Positions 1 to 6,552 of a stretch of 7,123 nt of DNA are shown here, one piece after another. Origin of the DNA: Bacteroidales bacterium UBA1733 (GTDB lineage: Bacteria > Bacteroidota > Bacteroidia > Bacteroidales > UBA3663); NCBI GenBank assembly GCA_002315795.1, contig DCIF01000133.1:1-7123 (forward strand). The letters are read 5' to 3'. The notes under the pieces were generated by a model. The model saw only the letters and a list, made by a program, of their open reading frames with translations, was not told the DNA's origin and made no database searches. Made by a program: the position numbers and the translations under genes. How positions within the stretch are numbered: position 1 is the stretch's first letter; the number at the start of each line of letters is the position of its first letter.

Positions 1-582
1 GCAAGTGCTCAGCTGTCGGTTTTGGAGGTAATGCAGAAATCGGCTAAAGCGGTCGATCTCAAAAAGGGACTGAAAGGTACGGCAACCGTCAAGATGGTCG
101 GCTTTGGTGACGATGTATATTTTGAGTATGCAGATAAGATGATGCGCACCAAAGACGGCGAGGATATCACTTATATAAACGACTCGACCATCTATGAATA
201 TGAGAAAAAGAAAAATACTGTCACCATCTCGACCGAAAAAGATGCTTGCGCGATGCTGCTGATGCCTATTGCTATGGTCCAGGCATTCGCTGTGGATTCT
301 TTGCCTGACAATCCTTTAGATACGAAAAAGCTAAAAATGGAAAAGACCAAAGAGGGTTACGAGATCACGTTTGACGCAGATGGTAATAAAATGATTTTCA
401 TCATCGATGCGAATAACTACAAGGTGAAGAGTATGAAGATCAAGAAGAGTATCATCACCATTCTTTCGTACTCTTATAAGAACCTCGCTCCTTTCTCTGA
501 TGCCGCTTCGCTGAAGTATGATTCATCTAAGTTCCCCGGCGCTAAGATCGTAGATGAGCGTGGGAAGGCGAAAAAGAAATAA
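1..582 (+). CDS. LolA-like periplasmic protein, 5' end missing
   Basis: The reading frame is open to the left edge, so the start codon lies outside the window and the in-frame TTG at 22 and ATG at 31 are probably internal codons. The first visible residues, ASAQLSVLEVMQKS, look like the end of a signal peptide (ASA|Q) followed by a mature N-terminus, implying export to the periplasm. The 193 visible residues are rich in alternating beta-strand patterns: an F-x-Y-A-D-K-M strand, then ITYINDSTIYEYEKKKNTV, and later DGNKMIFIIDANNYKVKSM. This resembles the half-barrel of LolA-type lipoprotein carriers, where substrate-independent features such as a 'DG..iy.Yd...n.v' stretch recur. The C-terminus is basic (ERGKAKKK). 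The LolA link is a fold-level impression; a Bacteroidota-specific family of unknown function is the alternative. It is followed by an AT-rich hairpin and is not part of the minus-strand operon. Confidence 0.6.
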   Translation, partial: ASAQLSVLEVMQKSAKAVDLKKGLKGTATVKMVGFGDDVYFEYADKMMRTKDGEDITYINDSTIYEYEKKKNTVTISTEKDACAMLLMPIAMVQAFAVDSLPDNPLDTKKLKMEKTKEGYEITFDADGNKMIFIIDANNYKVKSMKIKKSIITILSYSYKNLAPFSDAASLKYDSSKFPGAKIVDERGKAKKK

Positions 583-634
583 AAGTTTCTTCGTTTATTT
601 TGGCATGTAAAGTTAATAAATTTCACAAATAACT

Positions 635-686
635 GTTACAAAACAGCAAAAATTAATTTTTTTTTGCTGTTTTTTCGTTTTGTAAC
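635..686 (+). terminator. Nested AT-rich inverted repeats, probable terminator
   Basis: The arms at 640-652 (AAAACAGCAAAAA) and 661-673 are perfect 13-bp complements around an 8-nt loop, and the right arm runs on into T671-T675, giving a hairpin with a short U-tract. A second perfect 10-bp pair, GTTACAAAAC at 635-644 and GTTTTGTAAC at 677-686, encloses and partly overlaps the first. It lies 53 bases past the stop codon of the upstream gene and just before the next promoter, which fits a rho-independent terminator. The stem is AT-rich, so its strength is uncertain. The outer repeat could instead be a protein-binding site. Confidence 0.5.
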
Positions 687-707
687 GCTCTTTTCGATCT
701 TTATGTC

Positions 708-715
708 TATCTTTG
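708..715 (+). promoter_or_regulatory. Bacteroidota-type -7 promoter box (TATCTTTG)
   Basis: TATCTTTG, followed by C, matches the TAnnTTTG -7 consensus used by the Bacteroidota primary sigma factor. It would start transcription near 720-724 and give a 5' leader of roughly 65 nt for the beta-barrel gene at 789. A TTTG at 679-682 is a possible -33 element, but its 25-nt spacing is longer than the usual 19-20, so the upstream element is weak or absent. Confidence 0.55.
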
Positions 716-788
716 CAGCCAGAATTTAAGGTATTCAGCAAAATTATTCAACCTATTTATATACTATCAATTCTTTTTTTTATTAAGT

Positions 789-1436
789 ATGAAAAAGTTT
801 ATTTTGAGTGCCGTAATGGCAATTGCTGCTCTGTCATCTTATGCACAGCAGCCAGTAGGTGGCATTTCGCTCACCCCACACATCGGTTTTGGCTACGCTA
901 TTGCTTCTGAGAAGATCTTTGATACGTTCAGTGGCTATATTACAGGTGTTGCCGGTGTTGAGGCAACCTATAAAGCAACTGATATGTTCGGTTTGTCTCT
1001 TGGTTTCGATTATGGTTATGGCAGCACAGTGACAGAAAGCTCCACTTTATCAGCGGATGGTATTAAAGCAAATGGAGACGCATACTGTACACACTACATG
1101 ATCAATATTCCAGTTCTGGCTCAGTTACATTTCGGACAGTTCGCTGTTAAGGCAGGTATCCAGCCAGGTTGGACTATTTCTCCTAAATTCCATGCAGAAG
1201 GCTCGGTTAGTGTTGAAGGAACTACTATTAATAGAAAGGCAGATCGCGATTTGGATGACGATGTAAATGCTTTCCAGTTGACTGTACCTGTTGGTATTTC
1301 ATACACTCTTTCTTCACTTCCACTCCAGTTCGATCTTCGTTACAGCATTCCTGTAAAGAGCTATGACAAGGATGATACCTTCAAGCTTGGCACCATCATG
1401 CTGACCGCAGGCTACCGCTTCGATCTGGGCAAGTAA
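789..1436 (+). CDS. Outer-membrane beta-barrel (porin-family) protein
   Basis: A complete 215-residue protein. Residues 1-19 form a standard signal peptide (MKKFILSAVMAIAALSSYA) cleaved before QQ, so the mature product is exported. The rest alternates glycine and aromatic residues in short amphipathic strands separated by polar loops, for example HIGFGYAIAS, GLSLGFDYGYG, IPVLAQLHFGQFAVKAGIQPGW, LPLQFDLRYSIPV and the terminal MLTAGYRFDLGK. This is the pattern of the small 'outer membrane beta-barrel protein' or PorT-like families common in Bacteroidota, probably eight strands, and the terminal aromatic strand fits insertion by the BAM machinery. The start is fixed by the signal peptide. The gene has its own promoter box at 708 and ends 29 bases before a strong hairpin. 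The specific substrate or role cannot be told from the sequence. An upstream overlapping frame at 713-910 lacks any protein-like pattern. Confidence 0.85.
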   Translation: MKKFILSAVMAIAALSSYAQQPVGGISLTPHIGFGYAIASEKIFDTFSGYITGVAGVEATYKATDMFGLSLGFDYGYGSTVTESSTLSADGIKANGDAYCTHYMINIPVLAQLHFGQFAVKAGIQPGWTISPKFHAEGSVSVEGTTINRKADRDLDDDVNAFQLTVPVGISYTLSSLPLQFDLRYSIPVKSYDKDDTFKLGTIMLTAGYRFDLGK

Positions 1437-1465
1437 TCTGAAGTTCCCATTCAATAACAAATAAC

Positions 1466-1503
1466 AGCACCCCCTATCCGCAGACTGTAGGATAGGGGGT
1501 GCT
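1466..1503. terminator. Bidirectional hairpin terminator between convergent genes
   Basis: AGCACCCCCTATCC at 1466-1479 and its perfect complement at 1490-1503 form a 14-bp GC-rich stem with a 10-nt loop. The hairpin starts 29 bases after the stop codon of the plus-strand beta-barrel gene and lies 32 bases past the stop codon of the minus-strand lipoprotein gene, so it can serve both. Flanking T-rich sequence is modest on each side (GCTGTTTGC on plus; GTTATTTG on minus), and slippage to AACAGCA/TGCTGTT (1463-1469 with 1503-1509) can shift the stem. Confidence 0.85.
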
Positions 1504-1535
1504 GCTGTTTGCTATTTGCTGCCTTGCTGCAGGGC

Positions 1536-3854
1536 TTAATATTTCTCCAGGTAGGTGAAGATAATCTCACCGATCTTGAAACGAGTGCCATGATAGAGCT
1601 TGTAAGGCTTATCAGCTGGCAGAGGTGCATCGTTGGCATCAAAGACGCCTTCTTCGATAGGGAAGAGGCAGAGGATGCCGTGATGCTCACGGATATCGGC
1701 CTGATGAGGAGCAATCTTGTTCTTGGCATCCCAGGTAATCTGGATGGTGCTATCGACCGAACGGCCTAAGGTAACAGCTGCTTCCGGACGGGCCAGGAAC
1801 CACTTGAACATAGCGATATCGATCTTCTTCATCGTACCTTCTACACGCAGGAAGCAGTGCCATACGCGACGGGTATCGAATGCCACACTCAGGGCGATAG
1901 ACACATAGAGGATGGCAAAGAGAATGAAGAGCAGCTCGCGCGCATCGAGGTAATAATTGCGTAGTATCAGATAGCCTGAAGCTACGATGATTACGCCAAC
2001 GACCATCAGACGATCGAGGTTGAGACGGATAGGCGTGCGGAAATAGGAAATGCCGTAGATGGAAAGCAGGATGAGTGCAAAGCTGATGACGCCTACCAGA
2101 TCGTTGTAGTAGCGTATTTCGAACAGCGTGCATAACAGGATATCAAGGAAGATGATAAAATACCCCGCGACAAATCCGATGAGCGAGCGTGTGAGAATAG
2201 AGGCCCACTGCTTCCTGACAGGCTCATGCCGGCGGCACATAAAGGCAATGGCACCCACGATGCACATGACATAGACGCCGAAATCGTGAGGATTGCGGAA
2301 GCAGAAGTCTAAAGTCTTCTCTGCCAGTTCGTCAGAGAGGAAGAGGTTCTCGAAGAAGTGCAGGATTTTCATCTCGGTCACACTATCGATGGCATGCTCT
2401 AAGATACAGCGGAGAATGTTGGCTACCAATGCCGCCAGTACCCACTCTAAATAATACGGAGCATTAGACAGCGCGAAGCGCTTCTTCGGATTGGCATACT
2501 GTGTGTCTTCCTTGCAGGTGATGCCGTGTTCCGGGCAGCGATAGCCATTCTCTTCCCAGCACTCCTCATGCATGACGTGTTCGCAACTGCCTACGATCTT
2601 ATCGCCTTCCTGGAACGGAGACTTGCAGAAATAGCAGACCTCAGGCACCTGACGACCGGCAATGGTCATGTTCTTGCCCGTATATTCGGCGATGTATTTG
2701 TGCTCGAAGATCTTGTTCTTGATGTAGGGCACGAGCAGCTGGAGTATGAGGTAGGCCAGCAGAATCATCAGGACCCCATAGCAGATGCAGCGGATGACCA
2801 GATCTTTTTTGCTGAGACCATTGACGATGATCGGATCGAACCAGTTTCCCTTCTGATAGTCGATCTGGGTGTGCATGCGAACTTCGCCCTCCTGAATGGC
2901 CTCAAAGAAGAGATGTATGTGCTCACCACGAAAGACACGCTTATCCGGATTTTCAAGATTGAACTCATAGTCAACGTGTGGCATGTAATGCGCCGTACAG
3001 ATGGTCTGGTGGATGACATCGACATCGCTGATGTCAAAGCATGCACCTGAGGTGCGTTCGCAGACCGACTTCATGGTGTTGTTGACATCGAGCGGCATAT
3101 CGAACTCATCGTTCATCAGCGAATAGAAGACCGGGCACTCCTCACCCGCTAACTGCGCCTGGCTCAGCAGGTTCTGCTGGTAGAGGAAATGATCGGGGTC
3201 AAAGGGCTTGTCTTCGTCCCACACGATACCATCGCTGATGACCAGAATAAAATGATTCTGTTTGGTGAAGGGAGAGTCTGCCGAAGTGGCTTCAAGCATC
3301 TTGTCGTAGATGCCGCGGTAGAGGTATTTGTCTTTGCCGTCGATCGATGAGCTGACAAAATCCTGACTCAGCATGTCCTGAGACAGCATGGAGGTATCAC
3401 TGATCTTGCCACGGCTGTCAAGGAATGAGATATAGATGTCACTGTTGTTCAGGAAATGAGTCAGCTGGGTAACCGCATTCCTGGCCTTATCGACCAGCGG
3501 CTGCTCCATGGTGCGGTCTACGATGACCAGCGCCTGCATGTCGAGCTTCGCGAAATCGGTTCTCGCGATATTCCTGACCGAGGTGATCTTTGGGATGGCT
3601 CTGAGCGGAATGGTATCCTTAAAGTCGCCACAGGCAAAGACCCGTAACTGGGTGTGCAGGGAGTCGCAAAGGTCATACTTCAGACTATCCTTGAAGAGCT
3701 CACCATTGATCTGGAAAGTCTTGTAGTCTTCAGAGAACGTAATCTTGGTGAGATCTAAAGAGTAGTCTTCTTCGCTGTCTAGCAAATCTCTGTCACATGA
3801 TGCCATACAGAGCACCATGAAAAGCAAAGCAAAATATTTTAGTTTGTTCATCAT
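1536..3854 (-). CDS. Putative lipoprotein: vWA-like domain, ~7 TM, RING-H2-like finger, FHA-like domain
   Basis: A 772-residue multidomain membrane protein. Residues 1-20 are a signal peptide ending in a lipobox-like MASC (Cys20). Residues ~105-290 look like a von Willebrand A domain: LVIVD at 109-113 and VISDG at 205-209, although the metal-site motif is D113-R-T-M-E rather than DxSxS. A membrane segment at ~352-376 is followed by KNKIFEHK, so the chain enters the cytoplasm. Residues 407-443 carry a RING-H2-like set: C407-x2-C410-x13-C424-x-H426-x2-H429-x2-C432-x7-C440-x2-H443, with Trp433 after the sixth ligand. Hydrophobic segments follow at ~467-487, 524-540, 555-578, 584-603, 615-632 and 638-657, with basic loops on the predicted cytoplasmic side. 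Residues ~690-770 read as an FHA-like domain (LGR at 696-698, strand-rich, KIGEIIFTY end). It is the last gene of the operon, 3 bp after its neighbour. With a UBL and an E2 in the same operon, the likely role is a membrane-embedded E3-like ligase or scaffold; this is inferred. The start could be Met1 or Met2. Confidence 0.85.
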   Translation of the reverse strand: MMNKLKYFALLFMVLCMASCDRDLLDSEEDYSLDLTKITFSEDYKTFQINGELFKDSLKYDLCDSLHTQLRVFACGDFKDTIPLRAIPKITSVRNIARTDFAKLDMQALVIVDRTMEQPLVDKARNAVTQLTHFLNNSDIYISFLDSRGKISDTSMLSQDMLSQDFVSSSIDGKDKYLYRGIYDKMLEATSADSPFTKQNHFILVISDGIVWDEDKPFDPDHFLYQQNLLSQAQLAGEECPVFYSLMNDEFDMPLDVNNTMKSVCERTSGACFDISDVDVIHQTICTAHYMPHVDYEFNLENPDKRVFRGEHIHLFFEAIQEGEVRMHTQIDYQKGNWFDPIIVNGLSKKDLVIRCICYGVLMILLAYLILQLLVPYIKNKIFEHKYIAEYTGKNMTIAGRQVPEVCYFCKSPFQEGDKIVGSCEHVMHEECWEENGYRCPEHGITCKEDTQYANPKKRFALSNAPYYLEWVLAALVANILRCILEHAIDSVTEMKILHFFENLFLSDELAEKTLDFCFRNPHDFGVYVMCIVGAIAFMCRRHEPVRKQWASILTRSLIGFVAGYFIIFLDILLCTLFEIRYYNDLVGVISFALILLSIYGISYFRTPIRLNLDRLMVVGVIIVASGYLILRNYYLDARELLFILFAILYVSIALSVAFDTRRVWHCFLRVEGTMKKIDIAMFKWFLARPEAAVTLGRSVDSTIQITWDAKNKIAPHQADIREHHGILCLFPIEEGVFDANDAPLPADKPYKLYHGTRFKIGEIIFTYLEKY

Positions 3855-3857
3855 AAA

Positions 3858-4715
3858 TCAGATAGTCGGAATGTTTTGATTGAGCAGATCACGCTGTTTC
3901 TTGGCTTCTTCGGCTGCTTTCTTGATATCACGAGCCGCCTTGATGCGGATGATGATGAATGAGAAGAACATCACGATGATAGCCACGGCAGCCAGACTCA
4001 TGACGTGATCTTTGATACGCTGCACGAATGGTTTATATTCCATCTGCTGTATCTGCTGAGAGTGTCCTTTGATGTCAATGAAATTATTGTCAAGTTTCTC
4101 CCAGCGTTTTTTCAGCACTTTATTGTCTTTATAGGCCTGCTGTGCCGTAGTATATTGCTGCGTCAGTTCTTCCATCAGCATCAGATCCTTGGCCTTGAGC
4201 TTCTCAAGCTCTGGTGCCGTCTTCTCGACCAGAGAATAGGTCAGGGCATCCTTGTACATCTTCTCATACGGCTTGACGTTCTGTGCGATGATGCGTTCAG
4301 CCGCTACAAAGTCGGCAAACTGCGTCAGCGTCTTTTCACGGGCGTCAATGGCTCCGGTAGTCCTTTGTCGAGTCTCCAGATAGATGGTTACGGCCTCCAT
4401 GAGCTGTTCGTCTGAAGCGATCAGTGCCTGCTGAGATTCGTAGAAGTTTGCCCACTTCAGATCGAGGGCATTGGCATACCTCTTAATGGCATTCAGCTGG
4501 GGCATCTGCGCGCCATCTACGCTTTCGAGCAGGCTCGCAGCACCATCAGTATATGTCTCAATCTTATCGGACAGATACTCGATCATCTCTTTCGAGAGTT
4601 CAATTTCCTCCATGGCTGCCTCTTCATCAATCTCAACTGCACCCTGCGCCATCGCAGGATGTATCAGGAAGCACAGACATGCCAGTATCAGGAAAAATCT
4701 TTTCATTGAGATCAT
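3858..4715 (-). CDS. Exported helical protein with one C-terminal TM anchor
   Basis: A 285-residue protein of no family I recognise. It begins with a signal peptide (MKRFFLILACLCFLIHPAMA, cleaved before Gln24). Met1 makes a 4-bp ATGA overlap with the upstream gene, while Met4 is a possible alternative start. Residues ~28-230 are almost entirely charged, helix-forming and heptad-like, with very few Gly or Pro, suggesting helical hairpins or coiled coil in the periplasm. A single membrane segment at ~238-257 (LAAVAIIVMFFSFIIIRI) is followed by a basic helical tail, KAARDIKKAAEEAKKQRD, which the positive-inside rule places in the cytoplasm. The product is thus a type I membrane protein with a large periplasmic helical region and a ~28-residue cytoplasmic tail. 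Translational coupling to its upstream neighbour, and a 3-bp gap to the RING lipoprotein gene, suggest the three act together, perhaps as one envelope complex. No catalytic motif is visible. Confidence 0.85.
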   Translation of the reverse strand: MISMKRFFLILACLCFLIHPAMAQGAVEIDEEAAMEEIELSKEMIEYLSDKIETYTDGAASLLESVDGAQMPQLNAIKRYANALDLKWANFYESQQALIASDEQLMEAVTIYLETRQRTTGAIDAREKTLTQFADFVAAERIIAQNVKPYEKMYKDALTYSLVEKTAPELEKLKAKDLMLMEELTQQYTTAQQAYKDNKVLKKRWEKLDNNFIDIKGHSQQIQQMEYKPFVQRIKDHVMSLAAVAIIVMFFSFIIIRIKAARDIKKAAEEAKKQRDLLNQNIPTI

Positions 4716-6019
4716 TTCACAGTTTCTGAATAGTATTTCATTGCTCTGTCATAGGTGTTCAGTGCATTGCGCTGTTCGTCGTTGACCACCTTACGCCCGT
4801 CTTTCAGTTTCTCTGCCTCGCGCATCACGCGGCTGCACTGCTGGCGGATGTTCTGACGCTCAGTGTGCGTCTTGGCCACCAGCCAGAGACCCGTGAGCTC
4901 ATCGAGCTGACGTGCCTTGTACATGAGGTTCATGGCATCGAGCTCCTTGGCACCTTCCAGGCTCTTAATGAGGGCGCCCTCGATGGCAGCCTGCTTGAGG
5001 GTACGCTGGTGTGCAATGATAGAATCTACGCACAGGTTGTAGCTGATGTTGAGTTCGCGCAGATCGATGCACTTCTCGTTCTGATCTTTCATCGGATAGA
5101 TGCGCAGCAGGCTGTCGCGCTCTGCGTAGAACGCATCGAAATCAACAGCCGAGAGGGCTTTGCCTGCCGGATATGCCTTCAGAAGCGTAGCATGGGCCTG
5201 ACGCAGTTCGGCGAGACGCACCGTGCATGAGTCGATCTCGGCCTGCTTGCCCAGGCAGGGGTCGCGGCGCAACAGGAGGTTGTACTCCAGATTGAGATCG
5301 AGATGCTGGTTGATTACGAACTTCTTATAGGAGCGGGTGGACATGCCTTTGTGATCGAGCAGGAAAAGGTCGCGCAACTGGATGAACGTGCTGTCTTCAC
5401 CGGGATGTACGCGGAATACGCGCTCCAGATGAGTGGTCAGCATGTCGCAGGGAGCCTCGGAGGTCATCATGTCTGTAGAATTGACCCAAGGGCGCAGATA
5501 GTGCTTGTAACGGCGTTTCTTATACTTGCCGATCTCTTTCATGACATACTTCTTCATGCGGGGCTTGTTCTTGGGGTCCATGTTCACCTCGTAAGGGAGG
5601 TTGACACTCTTGAACTTGCCACCGTAATGGAAGATATAGCCTTTGCTGAACACCTCCTCGTAACGGTTGCTCGACTGGAGTCCGAAGATGTTGCGTGCGC
5701 TGGTGAGCTGTACCCACACCGTGTTGTTGAGCTCGTTGAAGCTCAGACGGAGTTCGACCACAGGCTCGCGGCCCTGACGATCGGGTGGCAAGGTCAGCTT
5801 CTTGGTCACCGTATCGGCATGGGTGAGGTAGAGCTTCGGAATCTCGGCAGTTTCCTCTTTTGCCTCTTTCTTCTCTTCTTTTGGCGCTTCCTGAGCTCCT
5901 GGCAGCGCAGGAGGTGCAGGTGGCGCAGGAGCCTCTGGGATGGCAACCTCAGGCACCTGGCCCCAGGCAGCCACTGGCAGCAGTGCCAGCATCAGAAAGA
6001 GTGTAAGTAGTTGTTTCAT
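4712..6019 (-). CDS. Exported protein of unknown function, Pro/Glu/Lys-rich N-terminus
   Basis: A 435-residue protein that I do not recognise. Residues 1-20 are a signal peptide (LLTLFLMLALLPVAAWG, cleaved before Gln21). Residues ~22-60 are low complexity: first proline/alanine-rich (PEAPAPPAPPALPG), then Glu/Lys-rich, likely a flexible linker. Residues ~60-175 look beta-rich (VVELRLSFNELNNTVWVQL, GYIFHYGGKFKSVNLPYEV) and end in a very basic stretch, KKYVMKEIGKYKKRRYKHY. Residues ~195-435 are mostly charged helices. Six cysteines (191, 255, 265, 317, 330, 395) are scattered in the mature part and could form disulfides. No transmembrane segment follows the signal peptide, so it should be soluble in the periplasm. 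Its stop overlaps the next start by 4 bp, and it starts 14 bp after the E2 gene. The context points to a periplasmic partner of the membrane RING protein; its own activity is unknown. Confidence 0.85.
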   Translation of the reverse strand: MKQLLTLFLMLALLPVAAWGQVPEVAIPEAPAPPAPPALPGAQEAPKEEKKEAKEETAEIPKLYLTHADTVTKKLTLPPDRQGREPVVELRLSFNELNNTVWVQLTSARNIFGLQSSNRYEEVFSKGYIFHYGGKFKSVNLPYEVNMDPKNKPRMKKYVMKEIGKYKKRRYKHYLRPWVNSTDMMTSEAPCDMLTTHLERVFRVHPGEDSTFIQLRDLFLLDHKGMSTRSYKKFVINQHLDLNLEYNLLLRRDPCLGKQAEIDSCTVRLAELRQAHATLLKAYPAGKALSAVDFDAFYAERDSLLRIYPMKDQNEKCIDLRELNISYNLCVDSIIAHQRTLKQAAIEGALIKSLEGAKELDAMNLMYKARQLDELTGLWLVAKTHTERQNIRQQCSRVMREAEKLKDGRKVVNDEQRNALNTYDRAMKYYSETVK

Positions 6020-6033
6020 TCTTTTATGATTGG

Positions 6034-6552
6034 TTATTCATGCGCCAGCACCCAGCGTGCTACCTGAAGATCTTCAGGGTAAGGCGGTTCGTTGACTGCA
6101 TGATAGCATTCGTATCTTAAGTATTGTGCCACACGGGCTACCCCCCAGGCCAGGCTGGTGTAGGTGTCGGCCATGTTGAGACAGACGTGACCTGCCATGG
6201 CGCCGAACCATCGGATGTTAGGATGCCAGGGATGAGCAATGGGCTCATGCCGCTCGTCGGTGGTCAGGAAGTCGAACTCCGGTTTGCCGTCGATCGAAGG
6301 GTAGGTAGGGGGCAGGACGATCTGCATCACGAAATGATCGGCATAGAGCGGTTCGTTGTCATAGCCGGGTTCGAGCAGATGCTCTACCTCAGTGACCCCA
6401 CAGTAGCAGCGGATGTGATAATCGACCAGATAACGGTTGGGAATACCGGCCGGATTGTATCCCGTGACACGCACGCAGATATCTTCACGCCCGGAGAAAC
6501 GCGCTGTCAGCTCCTCATATTCATGCTGCAGACGCCGGTCACGGCCGGTCAT
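6034..6552 (-). CDS. E2 ubiquitin-conjugating-enzyme-like protein
   Basis: A 172-residue protein with the order of elements of the UBC (E2) fold and no long extensions. The N-terminal helix is RRLQHEYEELTARF (6-19). The central sheet includes HFVMQIVLPPTYPS, matching the E2 'P..YP' signature at Tyr84-Pro85, then KPEFDFLT. The HPN motif is H110-P111-N112 (codons at 6217-6225). The presumed catalytic Cys is C124 in GHVCLN (codon 6181-6183). The C-terminal helices follow with the typical N-E-P-P-Y-P and ARWV. In eukaryotic E2s such as UbcH5 seven residues separate the HPN from the Cys; here there are eleven, so the loop before the active site is longer. Established E2 chemistry is a thioester to the C-terminal Gly of a ubiquitin-like protein, passed on directly or with an E3. 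No signal peptide is present, so it is cytoplasmic. The start overlaps the UBL stop by 4 bp (ATGA), implying coupled, near-equimolar synthesis. Confidence 0.92.
   Translation of the reverse strand: MTGRDRRLQHEYEELTARFSGREDICVRVTGYNPAGIPNRYLVDYHIRCYCGVTEVEHLLEPGYDNEPLYADHFVMQIVLPPTYPSIDGKPEFDFLTTDERHEPIAHPWHPNIRWFGAMAGHVCLNMADTYTSLAWGVARVAQYLRYECYHAVNEPPYPEDLQVARWVLAHE

Noticed and set aside
22..33. TTG at 22 or ATG at 31 as the true start of the first gene
   Set aside because: The frame is open upstream and the residues before it (ASAQLSV) look like a signal peptidase site, so the gene begins outside the window.
713..910. Plus-strand frame overlapping the start of the beta-barrel gene
   Set aside because: It spans the promoter box and leader, and its second half is the out-of-frame reading of the signal peptide region.
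2526..3050. Plus-strand frame of 174 residues opposite the RING lipoprotein gene
   Set aside because: The opposite strand encodes recognisable vWA-like, membrane and RING elements; this frame is an antisense shadow with no motif.
3333..3347. 15-base repeat TTTGCCGTCGATCGA also at 6283-6297, with GTCGATCGA again at 6714-6722
   Set aside because: All three copies lie within coding sequence and encode S-I-D-G-K or S-I-D-N; the shared codons explain them and there is no spacing pattern of a binding site.
5303..6010. Long plus-strand frame (235 residues) opposite the 435-residue gene
   Set aside because: It is the antisense of a gene with a clear signal peptide and operon spacing. Its translation has no signal peptide or domain pattern and ends in a biased Arg/Trp-rich stretch mirroring the Pro/Ala-rich linker.
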